A stretch of 64,000 nt of DNA, from contig NW_025777615.1 in assembly GCF_021130785.1 (NCBI RefSeq), positions 110,055 to 174,054 of the forward strand. Reading direction: 5' to 3'. This document shows positions 54,085-64,000 of the stretch, in pieces. Each line of letters begins with the position of its first letter. Position 1 is the stretch's first letter. The notes under the pieces are model-generated. The model was not told the origin of the DNA. It was given only the letters and a program-made list of their open reading frames with translations, and did not search any database. The translations under genes were made by a program, and so were the position numbers. This DNA comes from Homalodisca vitripennis (taxonomy: Eukaryota; Arthropoda; Insecta; Hemiptera; Cicadellidae).

Positions 54085-54643
54085 TGGGTAGGGTACGATA
54101 AGCGGACCCGGTTTTTTTATATTGAAGAATATAGTCATCGATACCTAATATTCGAATCTCAAATCCTAGACTATCAATCGATATAAAAGTACCTATAGTC
54201 CTCAATAACAATCATATGTTTTAAATTAAAATATGAATTTAATATTTACAATGATCAAACAAATTATCATAACCAAAATTAGGAAAAACTGAAGACTACC
54301 ATATTTACTCCTCTGAGAGTTACAGTTGTTTCTTTCCCACAAATTTCACATAATGAGTTTTTTTGGTACGAGTCCAACATGTTGAAGCCACGAAAAAAGC
54401 AACGTCGAGTAGTTTTCTAAAATTGACTGCCATGTTTAATAACCAGAATTACTTATGTAAAATTGAAATATTATCTGATGTGTATTATTTTAGAGTGTTT
54501 ACAGCAGTGCTGTTGATATATATTATTTTCAGTAATAGTTCAAAATAATCAGTATCGATTGATTATATCGATGGTTATGATTAAGTAATATTGTTTGCCA
54601 ATTTCGATATAAAAAACCGGGTCCGCTTATCGTACCCTACCCA
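54085..54643. mobile_element. MITE with inverted ends (copy 2)
   Basis: 559 bp. The left end TGGGTAGGGTACGATAAGCG is matched by the right end CGCTTATCGTACCCTACCCA with perfect inversion. It is flanked by ATAAAA on both sides (or AATAAAAT/AATAAAAC if the ends are GGG...CCC, 7 of 8), so a 6- to 8-bp target duplication is likely. It shares ends and ATCGAT-rich subterminal sequence with 152-720. No coding frame. Confidence 0.88.
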
Positions 54644-55317
54644 ATAAAACAAAATAAAATCTTTTGCATATCCTAGTTAGTATTAAAGTAATTGTTATGA
54701 TTGTAAGTTAACCTGTTGGTTGCTGCTGACTGACGTTACACCATCTTTGTATATGTAAAACTAACAATCAAGCTGAAATCAGGGGAATTTGCCACAAAAA
54801 AAGACATTTTTGTTAAATTAGACCTTCTAAGAATAAAAGTTCATATCATCCTGACACAAGTGCCTCTGGCCATCAGCGCGGGGCTGCACATCTACAGAGG
54901 CGATGATCTTACGATATTTTTCTCACAAGTTTGTCAAGGCACGTTTAGGCTGCAGTATAAAGTGGCCACCAACGCAATCGGATGATGATTATCGAATTAT
55001 GTGGAATCATAGATATTCATGACCATCTAATGGACTGAAAGCAAAACGTCTGACCAAATAACGTAATAGACATTTCAAAGAACAATATGGTGTGGCTAGT
55101 TTTCAATATTAGAAAATAATGTATAAATATTCATATAATTTACAAATTAAAATATAATATAAAATTAATATAATTAAAAGAAAACAATAACATTTACATA
55201 CATTATGTATTTTCAAGGATAAACGTGACTGTTTGTGAAACAAAGAAGACATGTACGTCACTGTTCTTGCCGCTATTAGTCAAGAACTAAACAAATATTT
55301 TGAATTAATTTTTCAAA
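54644..55317. other. Unannotated stretch with a MITE shard
   Basis: AT-rich. At 54861-54887 lies a GC-rich shard (GTGCCTCTGGCCATCAGCGC) matching the core arm of the hAT-type MITE A/B/C but without its ends. Otherwise nothing recognised. Confidence 0.5.
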
Positions 55318-56053
55318 CACGTTTTGGTACTTTGGGATTATACCGACCACACCATTATGACGAACTCAAAAATATAAATTTATAGAAACAAACATGATAG
55401 AACGAAAAAGCAACTTTTTAATTAAAAAATTACAAGCATTACCAGGTATTGTTGTCGCTGTTAGCTTATCTTTCTCGAGAATACCGATTACGGCAGGCCG
55501 CGCGGCATCACATGATTATTTAAGTTTTTTTGCACAGTACATAATTGCCTTTCCATTACAATTCAATTTGTATTTCTGATCAGCCCCTCTAGAATTTGGT
55601 ATTTTTACTGATAGGTACTATCTCGAGGGATGTTTTTCTTTAGTTGACATCAGCGCGGGGCTGCCGAAGCCCGTGCGATGGCCGGAGGCACTCGCATTTT
55701 GGGTGGCAGAGTGTGATCAAGAATAAAAACAAGTTTTAGAGTGTTTTTTTTTCAATAAAGAGTTTAGTTTTTGTTTAGTAATGTTTGTTTTTGTTGAATT
55801 TTGTGTTTGGAGAAATGTAGGGGTAAAACACGGAAGTACAACAAAGCGACGCGACTCTGCAATCACGTTATCTACTAGACCGCTCGACTTTAACCTCTGT
55901 CTGAGGATGGGGAGGGGTTTGCGATAAGACAATTCCTGTTTTTATATTGACGAAATATTGTTCTACGCTAATCTAGTAATCAGTAGAAGCAAAATGTGAA
56001 ATAACGTTTAATGTCTGGGTGTGGTCGGTATAATCCCAAAGTACCCACGTTTT
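55318..56053 (+). mobile_element. hAT-type MITE, copy C
   Basis: 720-bp element (55326-56045), same ends as A and B, perfect 8-bp duplication CACGTTTT (55318-55325, 56046-56053). The central core is shortened and its palindrome is partly lost (GGGGCTGCCGAAGCCCGTGC). Same orientation as B. Non-coding. Confidence 0.94.
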
Positions 56054-56271
56054 TTACTTTGAATAAATTTTGAATGATGATCTCGAGCTGAATTACGTTT
56101 TAGGCTTTAAAAAATGTTAATATAGAGAAACTATACTTTTCTATGTAAAAGAAATGTATTTGTTTCAAATTACACAAAATAACTAAACTTTATTTAACGT
56201 CTGTTTGAGCAGCATGCTACTTACGATTACTTTAGCTAATCTGATAGGTTTTGCTATTTTTTATAAGATTA

Positions 56272-56977
56272 TAAAATATGAAACAATTTGAATCTAACAT
56301 GTTATTGTTGTAACCGTCGCAAAAATGTATGTAACAGTTATTTTTAGACTTACCTTATTATATAATTTCTATGTTTACTAACCAGCTGATAAAGCTGCAC
56401 AAACACTACGTGCAGTGAAATATCAGTTAGGTTTACCAACTATCAAAATAGTATAGCAAAAATTATATTCAAAGAAACATAAAAAACAGTGTTTTAGAAC
56501 TATTTGTTTAAACACACAAGGAAAGTATAAAATATATGGTATTTTTTAATCAATAAAAACCTACTTTCCTTTGATAAGTAAAAGATGGGTCGTTGTATTT
56601 AAAAAAATTAACCTAAACCCTAAACCTAAATAAAATATGAAACAATTTGAATCTAACATGTTATTGTTGTAACCGTCGCAAAAATGTATGTAACAGTTAT
56701 TTTTTAGACTTACCTTATTATATAATTTCTATGTTACTAACCAGCTGATAAAGCTGCACAAACACTACGTTGCAGTGAAATATCAGTTAGGTTTACCAAC
56801 TATCAAAATAGTATAGCAAAAATTATATTCAAAGAAACATAAAAAACAGGGTTTTAGAACTATTTGTTTAAACACACAAGGAAAGTATAAAAATATATGG
56901 TATTTTTTAATCAATAAAAACCTACTTTCCTTTGATAAGTAAAAGATGGGTCGTTGTATTTAAAAAAATTAACCTAA
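56272..56977 (+). repeat. 359-bp tandem duplication
   Basis: Two direct copies, 56272-56630 and 56631-about 56977, beginning TAAAATATGAAACAATTTGA. They differ at only a handful of positions, mostly one-base gains or losses in runs, so the duplication is recent or gene-converted, or an assembly duplication. No coding frame or transposon end is seen. Confidence 0.93.
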
Positions 56978-57623
56978 ACCCAACAGCTCTTTCTATCTTT
57001 TCATGAATAATTTTTCATTATAATATTTGAAAAAACTAGAAGAAATTTCATTTTTAAACGTTTTATTATAGTTACTATTGACAGAGCTGTGAGAGTTTAA
57101 AAATGTTTAACCAAACACAGTTTTTTTGAGCTTAGCGAGTGTACGAAGCAACCAATAAAATTACCTTAACCACATTGATGGTCCTTTTATCACGCACAAC
57201 TTTGTCTGTTTAATTTGTGCCATATCTCTTATATTTTCCAAGATCCCTTCAGTGTGCATACAATTTGGAACACACTGTATATACTTCCAATAAAGATTGA
57301 TTCACAAAAAGTATTTGCTAATTTAATATTACCGAACCTGGATCTCTCACTTGCTGTTTATAAACCACCACAGAGCCTATGTATATGTTAATCCACATAC
57401 TAGGCCTATGTATGAGTAGTGTTAAGTTAGGTTATACATAAAATATATGTATAATGACATATACATTTTTAAATTTTGAAGTAGCTATAACACTTTATTT
57501 ACTTTTAGATTATAAAAATAACTTTAGATTAATTCATAATTAAATTGTCAGAATATTGCAGTATTTTTTAATTTTTATAGCCTCTAAAGAACTCTTTAAT
57601 AACACATTTTTATAATGTTACAG
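56978..57623 (+). other. Intron of possible PCID2-like gene, last part
   Basis: AT-rich; a polypyrimidine-poor acceptor ATGTTACAG closes it. No gene or repeat is recognised. Confidence 0.4.
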
Positions 57624-57665
57624 GTTAATAATGCTTGGAGAAACAAGGCTGGTGAAAAATTAGCA
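57624..57665 (+). CDS. Possible PCID2/Thp1-like protein, exon 2
   Basis: 42-bp exon VNNAWRNKAGEKLA between acceptor GTTACAG and donor GCA/GTAAGT, phase 0 on both sides, so it joins the first exon without a shift. The AW..K.G..LA pattern fits the start of PCID2-like proteins, where ELLSF..PH would follow. That next exon is not found in the remaining sequence. The very short length makes chance a real possibility. Confidence 0.4.
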
Positions 57666-58509
57666 GTAAGTAAATTTTGTTTACGACATACCATTGTTGA
57701 TCTCATAATACATAAAATGAACTTAAATTAATATTTTCAACTCTGTAGTAATAAGCTGTGGAATCTTAATCTGTTTTAAATTTGCCTCTGTATTGAATGC
57801 TAATTGGTCACTCATGCATTGGATAATACATAAAGTACATCTGATTTGGAAGCAAGGTGAAATTAACTTAGCCGTTTATAAGTAAGTTTGATTTCTAATT
57901 AAAGTATCAGCAACTGTAATCTAAAATTATTTTTTTTATGCTATATTTTAACTTTTTTAAATTAACCTAGTAGTTTTTCTCCAGTTTTTTATGAGTAAAT
58001 CTGGTAATAATTCAATGATTAATGGACCATAATTAATAATCAAGTATAAGTTTAAAGTTGTTTTTATCATTAATTTGAATTAGTTTTTAGGTTTAATAAC
58101 TTGTGTATTGGTTTTGTGTATAAAAATTACATTTACGTACTGTATTGTGAAGATTATGTATAGTAAATTTATTAGGTATTATGCCCACTTTGCATTAAAC
58201 CTAATCCTACCCACAATGTGTTGTTTTGTTTTGAAGTAGTGAAATGGAAATAGTGGCTGACAAGATAACTCTCGCCAAGTATTCTGTAGTTTGTATAGGG
58301 TTGTTCCGATACAAGCAAAGTATTGATACCAAGTACATTTGGTCTCGATACTCTTGTTTCGACACTTACTTGGTGTAGAATTATATGAGTAGTTTTACCT
58401 GTTGTTAGTGTTACTTAAAATCCTAAACACTTTCGTACTTGCAACTTGAATTATTTTTATAGTAGTAGATTGCCATATTTGAGTTGTTGGCCAAGAGTAA
58501 GTTTAAAAA
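57666..58509. other. Unannotated stretch with hAT-like end
   Basis: AT-rich. TAGGGTTGTTCCGATAC at about 58296, followed by GTATTGATACCAAGTA, looks like the terminus of a hAT element of the kind whose C-terminal fragment lies at 59.1-59.3 kb. No matching right end was found. Confidence 0.4.
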
Positions 58510-58522
58510 ATGGCTCCAAAGA

Positions 58523-59137
58523 AAACTCTTAATAAACCCCCTTGTACAATGGAAGGAGGGTATCTATGGGGTATGTTTTCCCCGGGGTTGTACAAAGGAA
58601 AAACTCTTAATAAACCCCCTTGTACAATGGAAGGAGGGGTATCTATGAGGTATGTTTTCCCGGGGTTAGTACAAAGAAAACTCTTTAATAAACCCCCTTG
58701 TACAATGGAAGGAGGGTATCTATGAGGTATGTTTTCCCGGGGTTGTACAAAGAAAACTCTTAATAAACCCCCTTGTACAATGGAAGGAGGGTATCTATGG
58801 GGTATGTTTTCCCGGGGTTGTACAAAGAAAACTCTTAATAAACCCCCTTGTACAATGGAAGGAGGGTATCTATGAGGTATGTTTTCCCGGGGTTGTACAA
58901 AGAAAACTCTTAATAAACCCCCTTGTAACAATGGAAGGAGGGTATCTATGAGGTATGTTTTCCCGGGGTTGTACAAAGAAAACTCTCTTAATAAACCCCT
59001 TGTACAGTGGAAAGGAGGGTATCTATGAGGTATGTTTTTCCCGGGGTTGTTGTACAAAGAAAACTCTTAATAAAACCCCCTTGTACAATGGAAGGAGGGT
59101 ATCTATGAGGTATGTTTTCCCCGGGGTTGTACAAAGA
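58523..59137 (+). repeat. 75-bp minisatellite, about 8 units
   Basis: About eight direct units of 75-78 bp (one of 81) containing CTTAATAAACCCCCTTGTAC, AATGGAAGGAGGGTATCTAT and GTTTTCCCGGGGTTGTACAA. The unit is GC-richer than the surroundings. Because 75 is 25 codons, the minus strand stays open for 184 residues (58503-59057) as a repeating peptide (FVQPRENIPHRYPPS). It has no start context or flanking exon and is taken as by-product. Confidence 0.93.
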
Positions 59138-59330
59138 AACCAGAAAATTTCTCTTGATTATTGCATCCTCTGTGTCTTGTGAAAGGTTATTCTCCAAAGC
59201 TGGTGGTAAAGTAACTGAAACAAGGAATAGGCTTTCAAGCAAGCACTTTTCTTTCTCAGAGTGTTGCCAGCCGATGAATGGTTCAAATAATTTATATGTT
59301 AAATTAATATTTTAAAATAATTATAAATAT
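59138..59330 (+). pseudogene. hAT transposase dimerisation-domain fragment
   Basis: Plus-strand fragment reading SSVSCERLFSKAGGKVTETR and NRLSSKHFSFSE. This is the C-terminal hAT dimerisation motif (SVPSERxFSxAGxxxxxxRxxLxxxxV) found in ZBED-type transposases and domesticated derivatives. It follows the minisatellite directly in the same open frame (59112-59315), so the array probably expanded inside the old element. No other part of the transposase is present. Confidence 0.8.
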
Positions 59331-59508
59331 AATTTACAACTTAAAGGTTAATATTACTGAATACAATGTTTTTAAGAAATCTGTAAAATAATTTTTGCCC
59401 CTCTACTCCTTTATAGTTTCACTAATTGTTAAGGTGTTTTCCTCACAATGACATGCACTACACCAACTGTTAGTTGGATAAATTAATGTCTTTAACCTTA
59501 AACTAATT
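59331..59508. other. Spacer
   Basis: Short AT-rich spacer; nothing recognised. Confidence 0.5.
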
Positions 59509-62500
59509 GGGTCATTCCATGTCAATTCAACCAGGTCATTTCACCAAACACCTCAGATTTTTATGAAACTTGGTACATTTGTTTCTATATATAGAGATTA
59601 ATAACACCACCAAATTTTAAAATTTTTATCTCACATACTTTTTTAGTTATGGCACTTTAAAGTTTGGTCGTTTCTCTGTTTCCGAGCATTGGATAGTGCC
59701 CAGTAAAACGTGTATTAGGATAGAAAAAAAAATTCTCATTCACTTATTTGGCACCCAAATCTTGGTGAAATTTTTAAGGTAGGTTTATATAAGTATAAGG
59801 AAGTTAAAAAAATATATAACATAACCCTAAGCTAAGCATAAAATATTATAAAAAAAAATATTTTTTTGAACTTTTTACAATTTAAAAAACGGGAAACATG
59901 GCTCAGCGTAAAATTAAATATCTCAAAAAGGGAATGAGATAATCAAGAATTTTTTTCCCCCTAAATTATCTATATTGAAATGGGCTTTAATTTAATAAAA
60001 TAAAAGTTTTGTGTATTTTCTTCCTTTCTATTTATTGATACCATTGAAAGTGACATTATATTACTTACGAGCAATGTGAAGTTCGCCTGGTTTCAATAAA
60101 TGGGTATAGCTTGTTAAACAAGGATAAATAAATTACATTTTTATGTTTGGAAATCATAATTCACCCTTTCACTGTACTTATTTTAAGGCTTTGAAAGTTA
60201 ATGAACCATTAGCTTTTCAATTAATTTTATGCACTCTGGTGAGAATTGATATGTTCTTCCAGTCGAGGTGTGTGGAGGCTCAACCACTGCAAGGATGTGT
60301 GGAATCGGCAACATCACATATATCATCTCGTTTTGTTTTTGGCCAGTAAAATGAGGGGGATGGTCCTGCTGGTATGAAGAAATTTTACTGTAGCGTCTCC
60401 ATCTTCCTTGGCAACATTTGTTATTATCCCAAAGATTGGTCGTATTTACAAGCAATGTAGCGTGAGGGGTACAAATCTTCTTCTCTTACATTTAAGGCCA
60501 ACCCCTCTCCTTAAATTGTAACGTTAGGCTAGGATGTTCATCAGATACTAATTCGCCTTGCTTCTAATGTTCCTGAAGAGTCCAAGGGTCTAAAAGTTGT
60601 GAAAACTTCTGGTACCTGGAAGAGTATTAAGGTTTTCAAAAACGTGTTTCAAGCTGTCGGCGAACATCATCTGCTTGATTCTTTTGAAATGAAATGGAAA
60701 TTTATTTTGGATATGTTTGATTTACAAAACTCGTAAAAGGTAGCTGCTGTTAGTATTTGATCTTGAAGAGGCCTTTGAAGACTTGCTTTTCTCGCCAACC
60801 TTTTAACAGTTCCCCCAATACCGTCACATTCAGTTTTTGCCGTGGCTTGTAGCAAAGAAGGAAAGACCATTGGCCTTTAATTTTGAGAAGTCTTTTTCAT
60901 GAAGTGAAAGGTTCATGAAAGTTGTATTTGTTCTTGTACTGTCCGGCGCAACCGTCACTGTAATAGTGAACATCCGTGACATTGGGATAATTTTCCTTGA
61001 CATACTCTAACAGGGTTTCTTGTATTTTATAAACCATACAAACATCATGATTTAAGTCATCGGAGATTACACAATGTGATGAGACTATTTTTTCCTCGTC
61101 AACACACATGTTAATAATTACTGGATGAACAGTACAGGAGTCTGAGGTCCAATGATAACCCTGCACCTCATCTTGAATCACAAATGAGAAATTCTCACTA
61201 AAGTCCATTGATATAATGGCTTCGTTTGGCGCACAGTTATCCTTTAAGCTTTTAAAATAGCTGGGACTGGCTTTTTGCAATATAAGAATGAGGGATCAGT
61301 TTTTCTATTTTTGTTGCCAACTCGTCAACAAATTCATCAATAGTTGAAGTTTGTGTTATCATCTGTGTCCTGTCCTGTAGCTACCCACTGTTTGAATTCT
61401 ATTCTATCATCTTCTTCATAGTTTTCAAACTTTGCTTGTAAGAATGTTGTCAGATTGTTCTTTTGAGGGACATGTTTCACATCGCCTTAACATGCAGTTT
61501 TGAGTTGGATTTTCACATAAAAGAAGATTTTGTAGATCTTTGTGACTCTCTTCCAGTTGTGCTGCATGTATTAAGAGCAACACATTTTGATGAATAGTTA
61601 CACACACAAACAGAGTGTGTTCCACTCAGCACCAGCCAGAACACACCATTTGGGACGAAGAGTACAAAACTTGGAGAACCCTATTTTTATGTCAGGATGT
61701 TCCCTTTTGAAGTTTGCAAATATTTCATTGAGGTTACTTAAAATTAATCTTTTTCTTCTCATATTTTTTCTTTCACCAGGCTTACTACATCTTTCATACC
61801 TGGCAAAAACTCTTGATTGCTCGTCGCTTTGATAAAAATTTGTGACCAACTCCACAACTTCAGGACTGAGTTTCTTTCCTCTTCTTGGTTCAGGTTCAGC
61901 CAAAAGTCCTTTTTTCTTTGTACAATTTTTGTGCCTGTCTAGCAGAATAATCAGGAACACTTCAAAGGCATCTTTGATTTTTGTTCTCGACCAATTCAGT
62001 GATGCTGGAATCGTTAATAGTTGTATTTTCTTTTTTGATGAAAGTTTATTTACTTCACTTTTTATATTCTCAACAAGCAGGTCCATTTCATCTGCTTTTT
62101 GTTCAGCTGTTTTTTGCAATTTAGGTATTTTTGGTGGCAACTGAACATCTAAAACTGTTTCAATTTTCTTTTTTACATTTTGATGCAGTTTTTCTAATTT
62201 ATTTTGTGCATAACCAATTTTGGAGTTTTCATTCAACGCATGTAATTTAAGAGGTGAACAACCAATATCCGTTAAAGAGGAATTTAGAGAATCAATAGCC
62301 TCTTCTTTTTGTAACTGAGTTTCAGTTTTCAGTCGGCAGTGTAAAAAGATCATCATCATGTGATTCTTCTTCACAGTCATTTGGAGTAGAGAATATATTT
62401 TTAGAGCAATTGGTGCACAACTTTTCCCCTGGTTTTACCTTTAAACCTTTTGTGATACAGGCCTGACTTTGCTGAATACTTACAACTCTTAAGCCATTTT

Positions 62501-63942
62501 TAATGGGTTTCTTATGTTTTTTAAAAGGATCACAACAGACTTTTTGGAGGAATTCGTACTTGGTCAAAAATAAACTCTTATGATGCAAACAAATGTTAAT
62601 TATTTCCTTATCATCTAATTTCACTTCTTATTTTAATCAAGTTGAGATTTTCTTCAGACAAATCACTAACATTTTCTAGCCCTTTTTTTGTAACATAAGT
62701 TAATTTGTGGCATTCTGTCAGTTTTAATAGCACCTATAACTACACTTATTTGCTCCCATTTGCATAAATATGATTTAAAAAGCAGGCTTTTAAATTTCTC
62801 TTCTTTACAATTGATGTCATTCATAAAATCAACGAAAATTATTCAAAAGATTTAAGGTTTCAAAAAATAACAAGTATATTTTTGGATCTATACAAGGTAT
62901 ATGGAATATCATTAATCTTTGTTATTTAATATTAGGTTTTTTTATATAGATTGAGCACCTTAGTTTAAAAACTCAAATTTCAACACTACAGGTACAACAC
63001 ACACTAAACAACAATATCAGTAAATCCAAAGAAATTGGTTAAAAACACCCACTTTTATAAACCAACCTTACAGCTTATAACACTGTTACGCATCTTGAGG
63101 ACATCTAGTATTACAGACTGTGCTCCATAACCTGTTCAGATACATCTGCCTAGAGTTATAAAAAGCAGCCTGTCATGTATTCATGTATAAACCTCGTCGG
63201 TTGCAACTTGCTCCAGATTAGGAGGGGTTAGGGATAATATCTGCTCCTGTTGTTACTTTCTGTAGTCTATGTTCTATTTAAACCTATGATATGTTGACCA
63301 TTTGAAACTTAGGTACCTGGTTACTTGTGTTAATACTAAGCTTCTTATATAAATAGTTATTATAATAATTATTTAATGTTTTATTCATAGAACAGTTCTA
63401 ATTAATTAGTTAAGTAATTGGGGGGGTTTTTTTAAAATTAAAATTATTAAATTGAAATTGTTATTTTAATATTTTCATTAACAATCTGTAGGCCATTTGA
63501 GATCTGGTTACACACCTCGCTGTTGATTGTAATTAAGTAATTATTGTATTACTTGCGCCAATGGCCTTAGTTAATATGAAACGGTATAAGAATAAGACAC
63601 AAAACTTTTATTAATTATATTAAAGTTTAAAGTAATGTACTCCACTTCATATAGATTAACTATTATGGGTGGGAGGTAAAAATTCGTACCATGATTTTAT
63701 CTCCATTCCCCTTTTTGAGATATTTAATTTTTACGCTGAGCCCATGTTCCCGTTTTTTAAATTGTATGAAAAGTTTCAATAAAATATTTTTTTTATAATA
63801 TTTTATGCTTTAGCTTAGGGTTATGTTTATATATTTTTTTTAACTTCCTTATTACTTATATAAACCCTACCTTAAAAATTATCACCAAAGATTGGGTGCC
63901 AAATTATTTTTTTTCTGGTTGAATTTGATGTGGAAATGACCC
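59509..63942 (-). mobile_element. DNA transposon with long inverted ends, Sola-like?
   Basis: Outer ends GGGTCATTCCATGTCAATTC and (inverted, near the right) GAATTTGATGTGGAAATGACCC. Farther in, 59740-59955 is the inverse of about 63690-63905 (TTGGCACCCAAATCTTGGTG; AACGGGAAACATGGCTCAGC against GCTGAGCCCATGTTCCCGTT). The left arm has about 200 bp (59535-59740) missing from the right. Total 4.4 kb. It encodes a broken transposase on the minus strand. CTAA occurs beside both ends, which could be a 4-bp duplication, but the left one is offset by two bases. Superfamily is uncertain. Confidence 0.75.
60198..62624 (-). pseudogene. Transposase of a poorly named arthropod/cnidarian family, broken
   Basis: Minus-strand protein remnant in order: FLTKYEFLQKVCCDPFKKHK and KPGEKLCTNCSKN (zinc-finger-like N-terminus, 62624-62400); SLTDIGCSPLKLHA and PEPRRGKKLSPEVVELV; HPDIKIGFSKFCTLRPKWCV (to 61640); THNTLCLCV-type junction then CVTIHQNVLLL; AIISMDFSENFSFVIQDEVQ and VHYYSDGCAGQYKNKYNF (61220-60920); TECDGIGGTVKRLARKASLQ (about 60830); TGRTYQFSPECIKLIEKL (about 60240). 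MDFSEN and YYSDGCAGQYKN may carry the catalytic acidic residues. At least four frameshifts separate the blocks. I know this protein type from repeats in Hydra and hemipterans but cannot name it safely. Confidence 0.7.
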
Positions 63943-64000
63943 CTAATATTAATAATTCTTTGGGGTTGTTGTTTTAATATAGTGTCTTTTTAGAAACAGT

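Noticed and set aside
58503..59057. 184-residue repetitive minus-strand frame
   Set aside because: It is created by a 75-bp minisatellite; there is no start context, splice site or flanking coding sequence to support a gene.

Overview
This is eukaryotic, AT-rich DNA, almost certainly from an arthropod genome and probably an insect. Genes are split by long introns with GT-AG borders. Most of the window is transposon, satellite and decayed repeat. The transposon mix (hAT, Tc1/mariner, piggyBac-like, Penelope-like, RT-only LINE tails) and the protein sequences fit an insect, perhaps hemipteran; the species cannot be read from the sequence.

Layout. (1) 2.05-18.48 kb, plus strand: a glycerol kinase gene, rebuilt from eight exons that join in phase. 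One internal exon (about 55 residues, with the usual xRPxMxETTALGAA stretch) should lie between 16.20 and 18.41 kb but is absent; a 97-bp satellite array lies in that interval. Its introns also hold a piggyBac-like non-autonomous element whose left end is amplified into ten 145-bp units, a LINE RNase-H relic and a Penelope-like relic. (2) 20.9-23.1 kb: an antisense Penelope-like 3' tail and a decayed Tc1/mariner fragment. (3) 23.8-29.94 kb: a block of homopolymer runs that looks like assembly or consensus failure. (4) 30.13-47.27 kb, minus strand: an F-box/leucine-rich-repeat gene of four exons, three of them too short or too broken to show as long ORFs. Its introns carry a 98-bp satellite, a complete 4.55-kb hAT element with a perfect 8-bp target duplication, and a 2.55-kb mariner-type element with about 500-bp inverted repeats. 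(5) 47.6-53.3 kb: two copies of a 0.74-kb hAT-type MITE, a tRNA-derived SINE head, and a Penelope-like element split by LINE 3' fragments. (6) 53.75-57.67 kb, plus strand: two small phase-compatible exons that may start a PCID2/Thp1-like gene leaving the window; their intron holds two MITEs and a 359-bp tandem duplication. (7) 58.3-63.94 kb: a 75-bp minisatellite next to a hAT dimerisation-domain fragment, then a 4.4-kb DNA transposon with decayed transposase of an arthropod/cnidarian family (possibly Sola-like).

The glycerol kinase and F-box genes converge on the homopolymer block. The F-box gene and the PCID2-like gene diverge from the transposon-dense interval at 47-53 kb. No operons, CRISPR arrays or prokaryotic features are present. 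The most unusual signals are the piggyBac end turned into a tandem array, the resemblance between the 97-bp satellite in the kinase gene and the hammerhead-like tail of Penelope elements, and the missing kinase exon at that place.
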